A DNA stretch of 64,000 nucleotides from the NCBI GenBank assembly GCA_902789665.1, contig CADAOY010000002.1, forward strand, positions 62,001-126,000. Reading direction: 5' to 3'. Each line of letters starts with the position of its first letter. Positions within the stretch are counted from its first letter, which is position 1. The position numbers and the translations under genes are program-made. The notes under the pieces are model-generated. The model had not been told where the DNA came from, searched no databases, and saw nothing but the letters and a program-made list of their open reading frames with translations. This DNA comes from an uncultured Lachnospiraceae bacterium (lineage in GTDB: Bacteria > Bacillota > Clostridia > Lachnospirales > Lachnospiraceae). Positions 39,050 to 47,550 of this stretch are shown here, piece by piece.

Positions 39050-40015
39050 ATGGAAAAAGAACTTGTAACAAAGGAACATTTTGAGAAACTTGTATATGTA
39101 ATCCGTGGACGCCAGGTAATGCTTGATTCTGATCTGGCGGATATTTATGGATATGAAGTAAAGTATCTCAACAGGCAGGTTCAACGTAATATCGTACGTT
39201 TTCCTGATGATTTTGCATTTCGCATCACAAAGGAAGAAGTGGAGGATTTGTGGTGCCAAAATGACACTGCAAATATTAACCCCATGCGACGTGCATTGCC
39301 ATATGTATTTTCAGAACAAGGAATATATATGCTTGCGGCTGTCCTAAAAAGTGATACAGCAGTGCAACAGTCCATAATTATCATGCGGGCGTTTAAAAAT
39401 ATGAGACAGCAGATTTCAGAAGCATGTCGATATGTCAGTATGGATGAGTATCGAAGAGCAACGGAAATATTCAATGAGTATAAAGCAAAGACAGACTTGG
39501 TTATTCAAAGTATTGAAAAAAGATTAGACGATTTGAGCGTAAAATCAGCCGAATTTGAAAACGATAAAAATATTGTTATATATAAAGGGGAGCAATTCGA
39601 AGCTGATAAAGCTTTTATAGAAATATATCAGAGAGCAAAAAAGAGAATATATGTTATAGATAATTATGTGAATATCAAAACTCTTCATTTGTTGACACAT
39701 AAGAAAAAGGGTATTGAGGTGATTATTTTTACTGAAAATGGATTTGGAAGATGCAAAGAGTTTTTAACTGCATCAGAAGTGGCGGATTTTAACAAAGAAT
39801 ACCCAACTTTACAGGTCAAATCTAATCCGTATTGTCATGATAGGTTTGTTGTTGTTGACTATGGATTGAAGAGTGAAAAAGTATATCATTGTGGCGCATC
39901 AAGTAAAGATGCGGGCAAGAAGGTTTGCTCCATAAACCTAATAGAAAACTATAAGATGTTGCATCCTATTATTGATGCACTGCTTAAGCGACCGAATAAG
40001 AAACTTAAAAAGTGA
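39050..40015 (+). CDS. ORF6N-domain protein with a C-terminal PLD-like region
   Basis: 321 aa. ATG 39050 is preferred over the GTG directly before it; the ribosome binding site is weak. The N-terminal ORF6N domain (about 8-100: VIRGRQVMLDSDLADIYGYEVKYLNRQVQRN) is typical of phage- and plasmid-borne DNA-binding proteins. A coiled segment (about 130-175) follows. The C-terminal part (about 185-315) has YCHDRFVVVDY and VYHCGASSKDAGKK, resembling a single phospholipase-D/HKD-type unit. It is part of the accessory island with the two toxin-antitoxin pairs, lying 14 bases after mazF. The role is unknown; phage defence or regulation is plausible. Confidence 0.8.
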   Translation: MEKELVTKEHFEKLVYVIRGRQVMLDSDLADIYGYEVKYLNRQVQRNIVRFPDDFAFRITKEEVEDLWCQNDTANINPMRRALPYVFSEQGIYMLAAVLKSDTAVQQSIIIMRAFKNMRQQISEACRYVSMDEYRRATEIFNEYKAKTDLVIQSIEKRLDDLSVKSAEFENDKNIVIYKGEQFEADKAFIEIYQRAKKRIYVIDNYVNIKTLHLLTHKKKGIEVIIFTENGFGRCKEFLTASEVADFNKEYPTLQVKSNPYCHDRFVVVDYGLKSEKVYHCGASSKDAGKKVCSINLIENYKMLHPIIDALLKRPNKKLKK

Positions 40016-40022
40016 TGAAAAA

Positions 40023-40052
40023 TTGCATAATTATTAGGAAATATGCTATAAT
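40023..40052 (+). promoter_or_regulatory. Predicted promoter of the exopolysaccharide operon
   Basis: TTGCAT (40023-40028), an 18-base spacer ending TGC, and TATAAT (40047-40052, an extended -10). The -10 box lies within the left arm of the hairpin described next. Confidence 0.6.
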
Positions 40053-40077
40053 AAAGTGATTTATTATAGCATTTTTA
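40043..40077 (+). terminator. Perfect 13-bp hairpin terminator before the exopolysaccharide locus
   Basis: ATGCTATAATAAA (40043-40055), loop GTGA, TTTATTATAGCAT (40060-40072), then TTTTATT. It ends transcription from the ORF6N gene, while its left arm contains the -10 box of the next operon. Confidence 0.8.
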
Positions 40078-40145
40078 TTGTGTGCGCGCGAGGTGTGGAA
40101 ATACAGGTGCTGGCGAGGAATGCTGGGGCGTGCGAGAACGGATAG

Positions 40146-42122
40146 ATGGATAACAAGAATACAGATAATATACAAGTTGATAAAGACAGCGTAGAAGGTA
40201 CCATTAAGAGTTTTAAGGATAATGCGAAGAAGAAGGGAGCGTTGGGGCTTCAGCACTGGCAGGTTATAATGCTGGGGATGATGTTCTATGATTATGTGAC
40301 TGCGGTTGGGTCATATGGTTTTGCGCTTTTATTAAGGTTCGATCTTAAATTCTTATCGATACCTGAGAAGTACCTGGCAATGTATTATAAGATTATCTTT
40401 ATATATGCGGCAGTATGTATAGTGGTATTCTTTATATTTAAGCTGTACCAGAGTGTGTGGAGATTTGCTAGTTACCATGAACTTAAGCTTACGACCTATG
40501 CGGCGGGAGTGGCGCTTATTCTGCACATAATCATTGCTTTTGCCATTGTAGGAAGAATGCCTATATCTTATTTCGTATTCGGTATAGCATTCCAGTACAT
40601 GTTTATGATGGCATTAAGGTTTTCATACAGGCTTTTACTTATCTTTAAGTCAAAGAATGAGGAAACTACAAAGGCTGACAGAATAATGCTTATTGGTGCG
40701 GGTAATGCAGGACAGATGCTGCTTCGTGATATCAGACTTTCGCGTGAAGGCAAGGGCAAGGTTTACTGCATTATTGATGATAATCCTAATAAGTGGAACA
40801 GATATATTGACGGCGTGCCGGTAGTGGGTGGAAGAGATTCCATTATGGCTAATGCCGAGAAATATGCAATTGATAAGATTTATTTAGCTATCCCTAAGGC
40901 AAGTCCTGAGAATAAGAGAGATATCTTAAATATCTGCAAGGAAACTGGATGCGAACTTAAGAATCTTCCTGCCATGTATCAGATAGTTAATGGCGAAATA
41001 AATGTGGAAGCCATGAAGGATGTGGCAGTTGAGGAACTCTTGGGAAGAGAGCCAATAGAAGTTAACCTTGATGAGATATGCTCATATATTGAGGGTAAGA
41101 CCGTACTTGTTACAGGTGGCGGTGGTTCAATAGGGTCTGAACTTTGCAGGCAGGTTGCTGGTCACAAGGTTGGCAAGTTAATAATTTTTGATGTATATGA
41201 AAACAGCGCTTATGACATAGAGCAGGAACTTCGTCATGATTATCCTAAACTCGACCTTGAAGTTTTAATAGGTTCTGTCAGGGATTCAAGAAGAATCAAT
41301 GAGGTTTTTGAGTTATATAAGCCTGATATATGCTATCATGCAGCGGCTCATAAACATGTACCTTTAATGGAAGACAGCCCATGCGAAGCCATTAAGAATA
41401 ATGCGGTTGGAACATATAAGACAGCTTACGCTGCAATGATACACGGATGTAAGAGATTTGTGCTTATCAGTACGGATAAGGCGGTTAATCCGACCAATAT
41501 AATGGGAGCCAGCAAGAGATTATGCGAGATGGTTATCCAGACCTTTGATTATTATATTAAGGCAGGTAAACCGGAGGCTCTTACAGCCATGATAAGCCAT
41601 GATAATGAGGAATATGAGGAATTAAATATTCCTGATAATTTTGTGGCCAAGACAGAATTTATGGCAGTAAGATTTGGTAACGTACTTGGCAGTAACGGTT
41701 CTGTTATTCCGCTTTTTAAGAAGCAGATAGCAGCAGGGGGTCCTGTAACAGTTACAGACCCAAGAATCACAAGATTCTTTATGACAATCTCAGAGGCAGT
41801 AAGCCTTGTGCTTCAGGCAGGGGTATATGCCAAGGGTGGAGAAATCTTCGTGCTTGATATGGGAGAGCAGGTTTTAATTGATGACCTTGCAAGAAACTTA
41901 ATTAAATTATCAGGATTTAAGCCTGATGTGGATATAAAGATTGAATATACAGGTTTAAGACCTGGCGAGAAATTATACGAAGAAAAACTCATGGCAGAAG
42001 AGGGCTTAACAAAGACTTCAAATAAGACAATTCTTATTGGAAAGCCGCTTGATTTTAAGCATGAGTTATTCTTGGAAGAGTTAAGGGGACTTACGGAACT
42101 TGCGTATAAAAATTGCGTATAA
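40146..42122 (+). CDS. Membrane nucleotide-sugar 4,6-dehydratase (CapD/PglF/EpsC family), frameshifted end
   Basis: 658 aa. Four N-terminal membrane spans (about 35-160) are followed by a Rossmann-like linker domain (about 175-290), then the SDR catalytic domain with TGGGGSIG (323-330) and the family-specific STDKAVNPTNIMGASK (442-457; Met453/Lys457 in place of Tyr/Lys). Relatives convert UDP-GlcNAc to the 4-keto-6-deoxy sugar, the entry to di-amino sugars such as diNAcBac. The sequence ends LAYKNCV because the 13-bp string TGCGTATAAAAAT is present twice (42101-42113, 42114-42126). With one copy the frame continues 21 residues further, to a TAG at 42190. The active site is unaffected. The ribosome binding site is weak. 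Confidence 0.9.
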   Translation: MDNKNTDNIQVDKDSVEGTIKSFKDNAKKKGALGLQHWQVIMLGMMFYDYVTAVGSYGFALLLRFDLKFLSIPEKYLAMYYKIIFIYAAVCIVVFFIFKLYQSVWRFASYHELKLTTYAAGVALILHIIIAFAIVGRMPISYFVFGIAFQYMFMMALRFSYRLLLIFKSKNEETTKADRIMLIGAGNAGQMLLRDIRLSREGKGKVYCIIDDNPNKWNRYIDGVPVVGGRDSIMANAEKYAIDKIYLAIPKASPENKRDILNICKETGCELKNLPAMYQIVNGEINVEAMKDVAVEELLGREPIEVNLDEICSYIEGKTVLVTGGGGSIGSELCRQVAGHKVGKLIIFDVYENSAYDIEQELRHDYPKLDLEVLIGSVRDSRRINEVFELYKPDICYHAAAHKHVPLMEDSPCEAIKNNAVGTYKTAYAAMIHGCKRFVLISTDKAVNPTNIMGASKRLCEMVIQTFDYYIKAGKPEALTAMISHDNEEYEELNIPDNFVAKTEFMAVRFGNVLGSNGSVIPLFKKQIAAGGPVTVTDPRITRFFMTISEAVSLVLQAGVYAKGGEIFVLDMGEQVLIDDLARNLIKLSGFKPDVDIKIEYTGLRPGEKLYEEKLMAEEGLTKTSNKTILIGKPLDFKHELFLEELRGLTELAYKNCV

Positions 42123-42126
42123 AAAT
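42101..42126. repeat. 13-bp tandem duplication causing a frameshift
   Basis: TGCGTATAAAAAT occurs twice head to tail. Because 13 is not a multiple of three, the second copy shifts frame and brings in TAA at 42120-42122. Removing one copy joins LAYKN to IDNDEIRSAVAK and on to a stop at 42190-42192. Confidence 0.9.
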
Positions 42127-42208
42127 ATCGATAATGATGAAATACGCAGCGCTGTTGCAAAGGTAGTAAAGACATATAATCCAAGTATTTAGTTTTTGGG
42201 GGCTTAGT

Positions 42209-43963
42209 ATGAAGGATAATAAGAAATTCAAGAAGATTCTTACATTTTTGGGAATTGTTTTTGTCGTGCTTCAGATAATTGCGTGGTGCAAGAAAAAGAA
42301 GCATAAGAAAGATGCTTTCCTTAAAGAAAATGCATATGATGGCGCAGGTAAGCCGAAGGTTGACGGCATTCCGAATATTTATGAGGCTGTTTGTAAACCA
42401 TGCCTTGATAAGGTGCTTTCTTTCCTTGCACTGGTGGTACTTGCTCCTATATTTGGGCTGATTTCACTGTGTATTTATGTGGATGATCCGGGGCCGGTGA
42501 TTTTTCGGCAGAAGAGGGTTGGTGTAAATAAGACATTCTTCTATGTTCATAAGTTTAGAAGCATGAAGATGAGTACACCTTCCGATATACCGACACATCA
42601 GTTAGAAGATCCTGATCAGTATATAACAAGGGTTGGTAAGATTATTCGTAAACTTAGCCTTGATGAACTTCCGCAGATTTGGGATATCTTTGTAGGAGAT
42701 ATGTCGATTGTGGGACCAAGACCGGCGCTTTGGAATCAGGCTGACCTGGTGGCCGAGAGAGACATATATGGCGCTAATGATGTAAAACCGGGCCTTACAG
42801 GCTGGGCTCAGATAAATGGCAGGGATGAACTTGAAATTCCTGTAAAGGCTGCTTTCGACGGAGAGTATGTCACAAATCTTAAGAAGAATTCCGTTAAGGC
42901 ATTTATGATGGATGTTAAATGCTTCTTCGGAACCTTCTCTTCGGTGCTTGGTGCAAAGGGCGTCGTAGAAGGCGGCACCGGAAGCATGGGAATAAATGAT
43001 GATTTCTCATGGGGAAGAGAAGAGATTGATGAGGCAGAACTAATCGGTGATATCGGATTCGGAGAAGTTGTAAGGGTAAGTAAACTTGCAGAGAAGCGTG
43101 TGCTTATCTTAGGCAAGGATTCCTTTATTGGCGAAAGTTTCCAGAATTATGCCAAGGCGCATTACGGCGATAATTTGACAATAGATGTGATGGATATGAG
43201 GGATGAAAGCTGGAGAGAGCATTCTTTTGCCGACTATGACATTGTTTTCAATGTGGCAGGAATTGCTCATTCAGATACAGATAATATCTCAACATTCGAG
43301 AAGAAATGCTACTATGACGTGAATGCTGACCTTGCTGTAGATGCAGCAAAGAAGGCGAAGAGAGACGGTGTTAAGACATTCATACATATGAGCTCAATGA
43401 TAGTTTACGGGGCATCTGCAGGAGTTGGCGAGGATCGGATGATAAAACCTGACAGCGTACCGATGCCGGAGAACTTCTATGGAGACAGCAAACTTAAGGG
43501 CGATGTGTACTTAAGACGTCTTGCAACAACAAGATTTAAGGTTATCGTTTTAAGACCTCCAATGATATATGGAGACGGCTCAAAGGGCAATTATAAGACC
43601 TTAGAGAAGATTGCTTTAAAGAGTCCGGTCTTCCCGAATATTCATAATGACAGGTCTATGTTATATATTGATAATCTGTGCGAACTTTTATGCCAGGTTA
43701 TGCTGATTTCCAGCTATAAGCGTAAGGCAGTTGTTCTGATGCCTCAGGATGAAGAGTGGGTTACAACGTCTAAGATGGTAGCGGACATTGCGAAGGAAAA
43801 TGGAAAGAAAATCTGGGTAACAGGGCTTCTTAATCCGTTTGTTTATATCGCAAGTTTAGTGCCTGGTAAGATGGGCAAGATGACCAATAAGGCATTTGGC
43901 AGTATGTGCTATGATAAGTGGCTTAGTATATATCCGGGGATTAAGTATCAGGGAAAGAATTAA
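42209..43963 (+). CDS. Initiating sugar phosphotransferase fused to an NAD-dependent epimerase
   Basis: 584-aa bifunctional protein. A short N-terminal span (about 8-27) and a second span (about 70-90) flank a small-type polyprenyl-phosphate sugar-1-phosphate transferase domain (about 60-250). That domain has KVLSFLALVVLAPIF, FRQKRVGVNKTFFYVHKFRSM, SLDELPQIWDIFVGDMSIVGPRP and PGLTGWAQINGRD. From about residue 295 (KRVLILGKDSFIGESF) an SDR-type epimerase/dehydratase domain follows with the catalytic pair in NFYGDSKLKGD (YxxxK). By family, it makes a nucleotide sugar, probably reducing the keto sugar from the preceding dehydratase, and loads it on undecaprenyl phosphate, starting a glycan. The gene order (dehydratase, then this fusion) supports that. 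Confidence 0.88.
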   Translation: MKDNKKFKKILTFLGIVFVVLQIIAWCKKKKHKKDAFLKENAYDGAGKPKVDGIPNIYEAVCKPCLDKVLSFLALVVLAPIFGLISLCIYVDDPGPVIFRQKRVGVNKTFFYVHKFRSMKMSTPSDIPTHQLEDPDQYITRVGKIIRKLSLDELPQIWDIFVGDMSIVGPRPALWNQADLVAERDIYGANDVKPGLTGWAQINGRDELEIPVKAAFDGEYVTNLKKNSVKAFMMDVKCFFGTFSSVLGAKGVVEGGTGSMGINDDFSWGREEIDEAELIGDIGFGEVVRVSKLAEKRVLILGKDSFIGESFQNYAKAHYGDNLTIDVMDMRDESWREHSFADYDIVFNVAGIAHSDTDNISTFEKKCYYDVNADLAVDAAKKAKRDGVKTFIHMSSMIVYGASAGVGEDRMIKPDSVPMPENFYGDSKLKGDVYLRRLATTRFKVIVLRPPMIYGDGSKGNYKTLEKIALKSPVFPNIHNDRSMLYIDNLCELLCQVMLISSYKRKAVVLMPQDEEWVTTSKMVADIAKENGKKIWVTGLLNPFVYIASLVPGKMGKMTNKAFGSMCYDKWLSIYPGIKYQGKN

Positions 43964-44005
43964 GGCAGCAATGCCTGGAAAAACTTCGGGCGTTTGTGAT
44001 GGCAG

Positions 44006-45682
44006 ATGGAGAATAGTATAGATATTTCGAAGAAAAAAAGAATAATCTTAACCATTATATATGCGGCGGTTATCGTATATTTAAGCCTTATGGACGTGGC
44101 GACCGGGCAGCTTGATGCCTGGAACTTAGACAGCGTAAAGGCTACGCTAGGGATTGTGATTGCGGTTGTGATACTGTCCTGCTATAAGCTAAAGGACTTC
44201 CTTAAGTGGCAGTACTATGTGTGGCTGGCATTTAGCTCTGTTATGTGTATAGTCTTATATTTTGCTAAGTTTCACATAGATGATAACAGGAAGAGATGGT
44301 TATTCTTTGCTCTTGGATTTATCGTTTATGGACTCATTCTACTTAGAGAGATACTTGGAATAATAGAGACTAAGAAGCTTCAGATAAGTAAGACCTATAT
44401 CCTCTGGGTATATATGCTGTTTTGGATGATGATTTCAAGATATGAGGTTATCTGGCCAGTGACTTTTGGAATCATATTTACTGCCTTCTATCTTGCTGAT
44501 ATGGGGAAGGAGAGGCATGAGATATGGATGGATGGGGTAAGCTATGGGCTTATCGCAAGCTTTATTATTCTTCAGCTTCTTGGAGACCTGTTCAGGCCTT
44601 TTGATTCCGAGAGATATAAAGGAATATATGAGAATTCCAACATGGCGGCATTATTCTATTGCCTGGTGCTTGTTGGGTTTATATACAGACTCTGGAAACT
44701 TGATAATTCAAAGGAAAATGCCATAGTTAAGAAAATTGCAGTTGTCATGGGAATCTCCTGGGTTATAGGCCATATGTACCTTACCTGCTCAAGAACAGGT
44801 GCAATGGTAGCTTTTGTTCTTGTAATGGTATATGGCATATGTGGAGTATTTAAGTATGAAAAGAAAAAGAAGATATGGCCTGTGGCAGCAGTAGCAGTTA
44901 CTCTGATTATGTCTTTGATTTTCTTCCCAATAAGCTACTATGTAGTTCGTTATGTGCCTGCGGTAACGCATCACAGGATTACTTTTCCAATGGATAACAG
45001 GGAATATATAATAGATCCGGCTGTTGATCCGATAGATTCAGAGAAATATACATCTTTTGATTATATCTTAAGCCAGAGCATATTTAAGTATTTTGGATTC
45101 GGAGAAGAAGAGGCTGAGGAACAGCTTGATGTTCGAAGAAGATATAATGTTGTATATGCAGCTGAACTTGATGAGAACGCTATAGCCGAAATGGCAATAC
45201 CGGAGCCGGGTTCATCTTTTGATTATACGCTCATTGAAGGATGGGGAACCGGAATAGGAAGCGGAACCATAAGGGCAGAGATGTGGAGATATTACTTATC
45301 GAGGCTTAATATGATGGGGCATCCTGCTTCTGAGGTGCCGGTATGGGTGCATAAATCACTTCTTGCTACTCATACACAAAATATTCTCATTCAAATGGCG
45401 TACTGCTATGGTACTCCGGTTGGAATACTGTGGATTATATTTATGACAGTTATGCTGATTTCAGCCCTGATAAAGCTCATTAAGGGCGATGAGGCTGACA
45501 AAGATGCAGGATTTATGATGCTGTTATTTATTACAGCGTTTGGGCTTTTTGGAATGACAGAACTTACCTGGAATGTAGGGCAGCTTGGATTTACGTTATT
45601 CTTTATTTTCCTAAGGGAAGTTTTTGTACTTAAAGAGCCAAGGAAGATTGGTAAGGAAGAGTATAAAAGTTACGCAATATAG
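44006..45682 (+). CDS. O-antigen ligase/polymerase-like polytopic membrane protein
   Basis: 558 aa with roughly 11 or 12 membrane spans and a large extracytoplasmic loop (about residues 320-450). That loop ends in ATHTQNILIQMAYCYGTPVGILW, which matches the conserved His-Asn-type segment of the Wzy_C/O-antigen ligase family. Such proteins polymerise or ligate lipid-linked glycan repeat units outside the membrane. A second, different polymerase-like protein is encoded at 52.9 kb, so the two may serve different glycans or different steps. The ATG at 44006 is preceded by an unremarkable ribosome binding site. Confidence 0.75.
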   Translation: MENSIDISKKKRIILTIIYAAVIVYLSLMDVATGQLDAWNLDSVKATLGIVIAVVILSCYKLKDFLKWQYYVWLAFSSVMCIVLYFAKFHIDDNRKRWLFFALGFIVYGLILLREILGIIETKKLQISKTYILWVYMLFWMMISRYEVIWPVTFGIIFTAFYLADMGKERHEIWMDGVSYGLIASFIILQLLGDLFRPFDSERYKGIYENSNMAALFYCLVLVGFIYRLWKLDNSKENAIVKKIAVVMGISWVIGHMYLTCSRTGAMVAFVLVMVYGICGVFKYEKKKKIWPVAAVAVTLIMSLIFFPISYYVVRYVPAVTHHRITFPMDNREYIIDPAVDPIDSEKYTSFDYILSQSIFKYFGFGEEEAEEQLDVRRRYNVVYAAELDENAIAEMAIPEPGSSFDYTLIEGWGTGIGSGTIRAEMWRYYLSRLNMMGHPASEVPVWVHKSLLATHTQNILIQMAYCYGTPVGILWIIFMTVMLISALIKLIKGDEADKDAGFMMLLFITAFGLFGMTELTWNVGQLGFTLFFIFLREVFVLKEPRKIGKEEYKSYAI

Positions 45683-45690
45683 GTTGTGAA

Positions 45691-46428
45691 ATGGTTAGTG
45701 TAATTACGATATGCTATAACTCAGAAGAAGTTATAGCAAAGACAATAGAATCAGTGCTGTCACAGACCTATACAGATATAGAATATATCATTATCGATGG
45801 TGCCAGCAAAGATAAGACAGTAGAGATTGCTGAATCTTACAGGCAGCAGTTGGAAGATAAAGGTATTAAATACTATATATATTCAGAGCCTGACAAGGGC
45901 ATATATGATGGCATGAATAAAGGTATAGCCAGGGCTGCCGGAGAACTGGTTGGACTTATTAATTCAGGGGATATGTATCTTCCGGAGATGATAGAAACAG
46001 CAGTTAAGGCTTATAAGGAAGAACCATATGACTTATTCTATGGGAATATAAAACTTGTTAAGGCCAATGGCAGTGCCATCATAAAGAAAAGTAAGATGGA
46101 TAAGTTCCCAACAAGCAGACACTGGAACCATCCGACCATGGTAGTAAGGCGTGGTTATTACGAAGAAATGGGCACATATAAGTGCGAAGGAATCCATGAT
46201 GATTTCGAGTTCTATCTTAGAGCCAGAAGGGCTAGTGCTAAGATAAAGATTGTTAATAAGGTTTTAGCAGAGTTCGCCACAGGCGGCGCCAGTAACCAGA
46301 AGAGTTTTAAGAAATGTAAGATGAGGATTCACGACAGATATCAGGCATATAAGAATAACGGCTATGGTGGCCTGGTAGCCTGGTGTGAATGTGTGGGAAT
46401 AGAAGCGGCGAAATATATAATAAGTTAA
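45691..46428 (+). CDS. Family 2 glycosyltransferase
   Basis: 245-aa GT-A fold enzyme. The nucleotide-sugar site is VSVITICYNSEEVIAKTIESVLSQTYTDIEYIIIDGASKDKT, with SEPDKGIYDGMNKGIARAAGELVGLINSGD (the DxD-like position is SGD). The acceptor half has HWNHPTMVVRRGYYEEMG. It belongs to the WcaE/WfgS-like type common in polysaccharide loci. It has no membrane span and presumably works at the inner face on a lipid-linked intermediate. It is eight bases after the polymerase-like gene. Donor sugar unknown. Confidence 0.9.
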   Translation: MVSVITICYNSEEVIAKTIESVLSQTYTDIEYIIIDGASKDKTVEIAESYRQQLEDKGIKYYIYSEPDKGIYDGMNKGIARAAGELVGLINSGDMYLPEMIETAVKAYKEEPYDLFYGNIKLVKANGSAIIKKSKMDKFPTSRHWNHPTMVVRRGYYEEMGTYKCEGIHDDFEFYLRARRASAKIKIVNKVLAEFATGGASNQKSFKKCKMRIHDRYQAYKNNGYGGLVAWCECVGIEAAKYIIS

Positions 46429-46437
46429 GGTGAACCT

Positions 46438-47550
46438 ATGCTTATAGGAATAGATTTGCTATGGGTGAGACCGGGTATATGCGGTGGCACCGAATCTGTT
46501 ATAAGAAATCTTATGACAGGTTTTGGCAGGTATGATGATAAAAATGAATATATGCTATTTACAGGAAGAGATACTGTGGAAACATTTAGGGAATACGAAC
46601 AGTATCCAAATATGAAGATACAGGTATGCGATGTAGACAGCATGAAGAGGCTTAAGAGAATAGCCTGGGAGAACGCCAGACTTGATAAACTTGCAAGGTC
46701 TCTGGGTGTAGGAGAGATGCTGATACCAGTATATTCCAAACCGTCATCATTAAGCGTAGATAAAGGCGGAATACCGTATATAACAGTAATCCACGATCTT
46801 CAGGCGCTTCATTATCCGGAGTACTTCTCAAAGGCAAAACTTATATTTGCAAAGAATTCCTGGAAGAAAGCCTGCATAGAGAGTGCCAAGGTTGTAACCA
46901 TATCCAATTACTGCAGGGAAGATATAATTAAGAATTATCCGGTAGCAAAGGATAAAACAACAGTTATATATGACCCGATTATTGTATCAGAAAGCCAGCA
47001 AAGCATTACCGATGATGAGGTAATGAGTAAATATGCAATAGAAAAAGATAAATACTTCTATACAGTAAGCTCAATGCTTCCACATAAGAATCTTACAACC
47101 TTAATTAAAGTTATGAAGGAACTTAAAGATAATCCTGATTACAGCAATATCAAACTTGTAGTCAGCGGAGTAGGCGGAAGAAAAGAAGAATTCCAGGCTG
47201 AGGGTAAGGAAGCAGGAATAGAAAATCTGGTAATAGATACAGGCTTCGTAAGTAATGAAGAGAGAGATATCCTCTATAAGAATTGCAACTTATTCCTATT
47301 CCCAAGCATCTTCGAAGGCTTTGGCATGCCTCCTATAGAGGCTATGATGAAGGGTGCAAGGGTAGTTACTACTAAGTGCAGCTGCATAGAAGAAGTAACA
47401 AGGGGACTCGCTACATATGTAGATGATCCTAAGGATGTAAAGGACTGGATAGAAAGAATTAAAGAAGCACAGGGCAAAGACAGAATCAAACAGGAATTTG
47501 ACTGTTACAGCCTTGAGATCATAACAAAGCAGTATATAGACATATTATGA
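46438..47550 (+). CDS. Family 4 glycosyltransferase (GT-B fold)
   Basis: 370 aa. The N-terminal glycine-rich start IGIDLLWVRPGICGGTESVIRNLM and the C-terminal donor-binding segment FLFPSIFEGFGMPPIEAMMKGARVVTTKCSCIEEV (EX7E-like) place it in GT4. In between is VSSMLPHKNLTTLIKVM. By family, a retaining transferase adding one sugar to the growing lipid-linked unit. It overlaps the next gene by four bases (ATGA). Ribosome binding site AAGGTGA. Confidence 0.9.
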   Translation: MLIGIDLLWVRPGICGGTESVIRNLMTGFGRYDDKNEYMLFTGRDTVETFREYEQYPNMKIQVCDVDSMKRLKRIAWENARLDKLARSLGVGEMLIPVYSKPSSLSVDKGGIPYITVIHDLQALHYPEYFSKAKLIFAKNSWKKACIESAKVVTISNYCREDIIKNYPVAKDKTTVIYDPIIVSESQQSITDDEVMSKYAIEKDKYFYTVSSMLPHKNLTTLIKVMKELKDNPDYSNIKLVVSGVGGRKEEFQAEGKEAGIENLVIDTGFVSNEERDILYKNCNLFLFPSIFEGFGMPPIEAMMKGARVVTTKCSCIEEVTRGLATYVDDPKDVKDWIERIKEAQGKDRIKQEFDCYSLEIITKQYIDIL

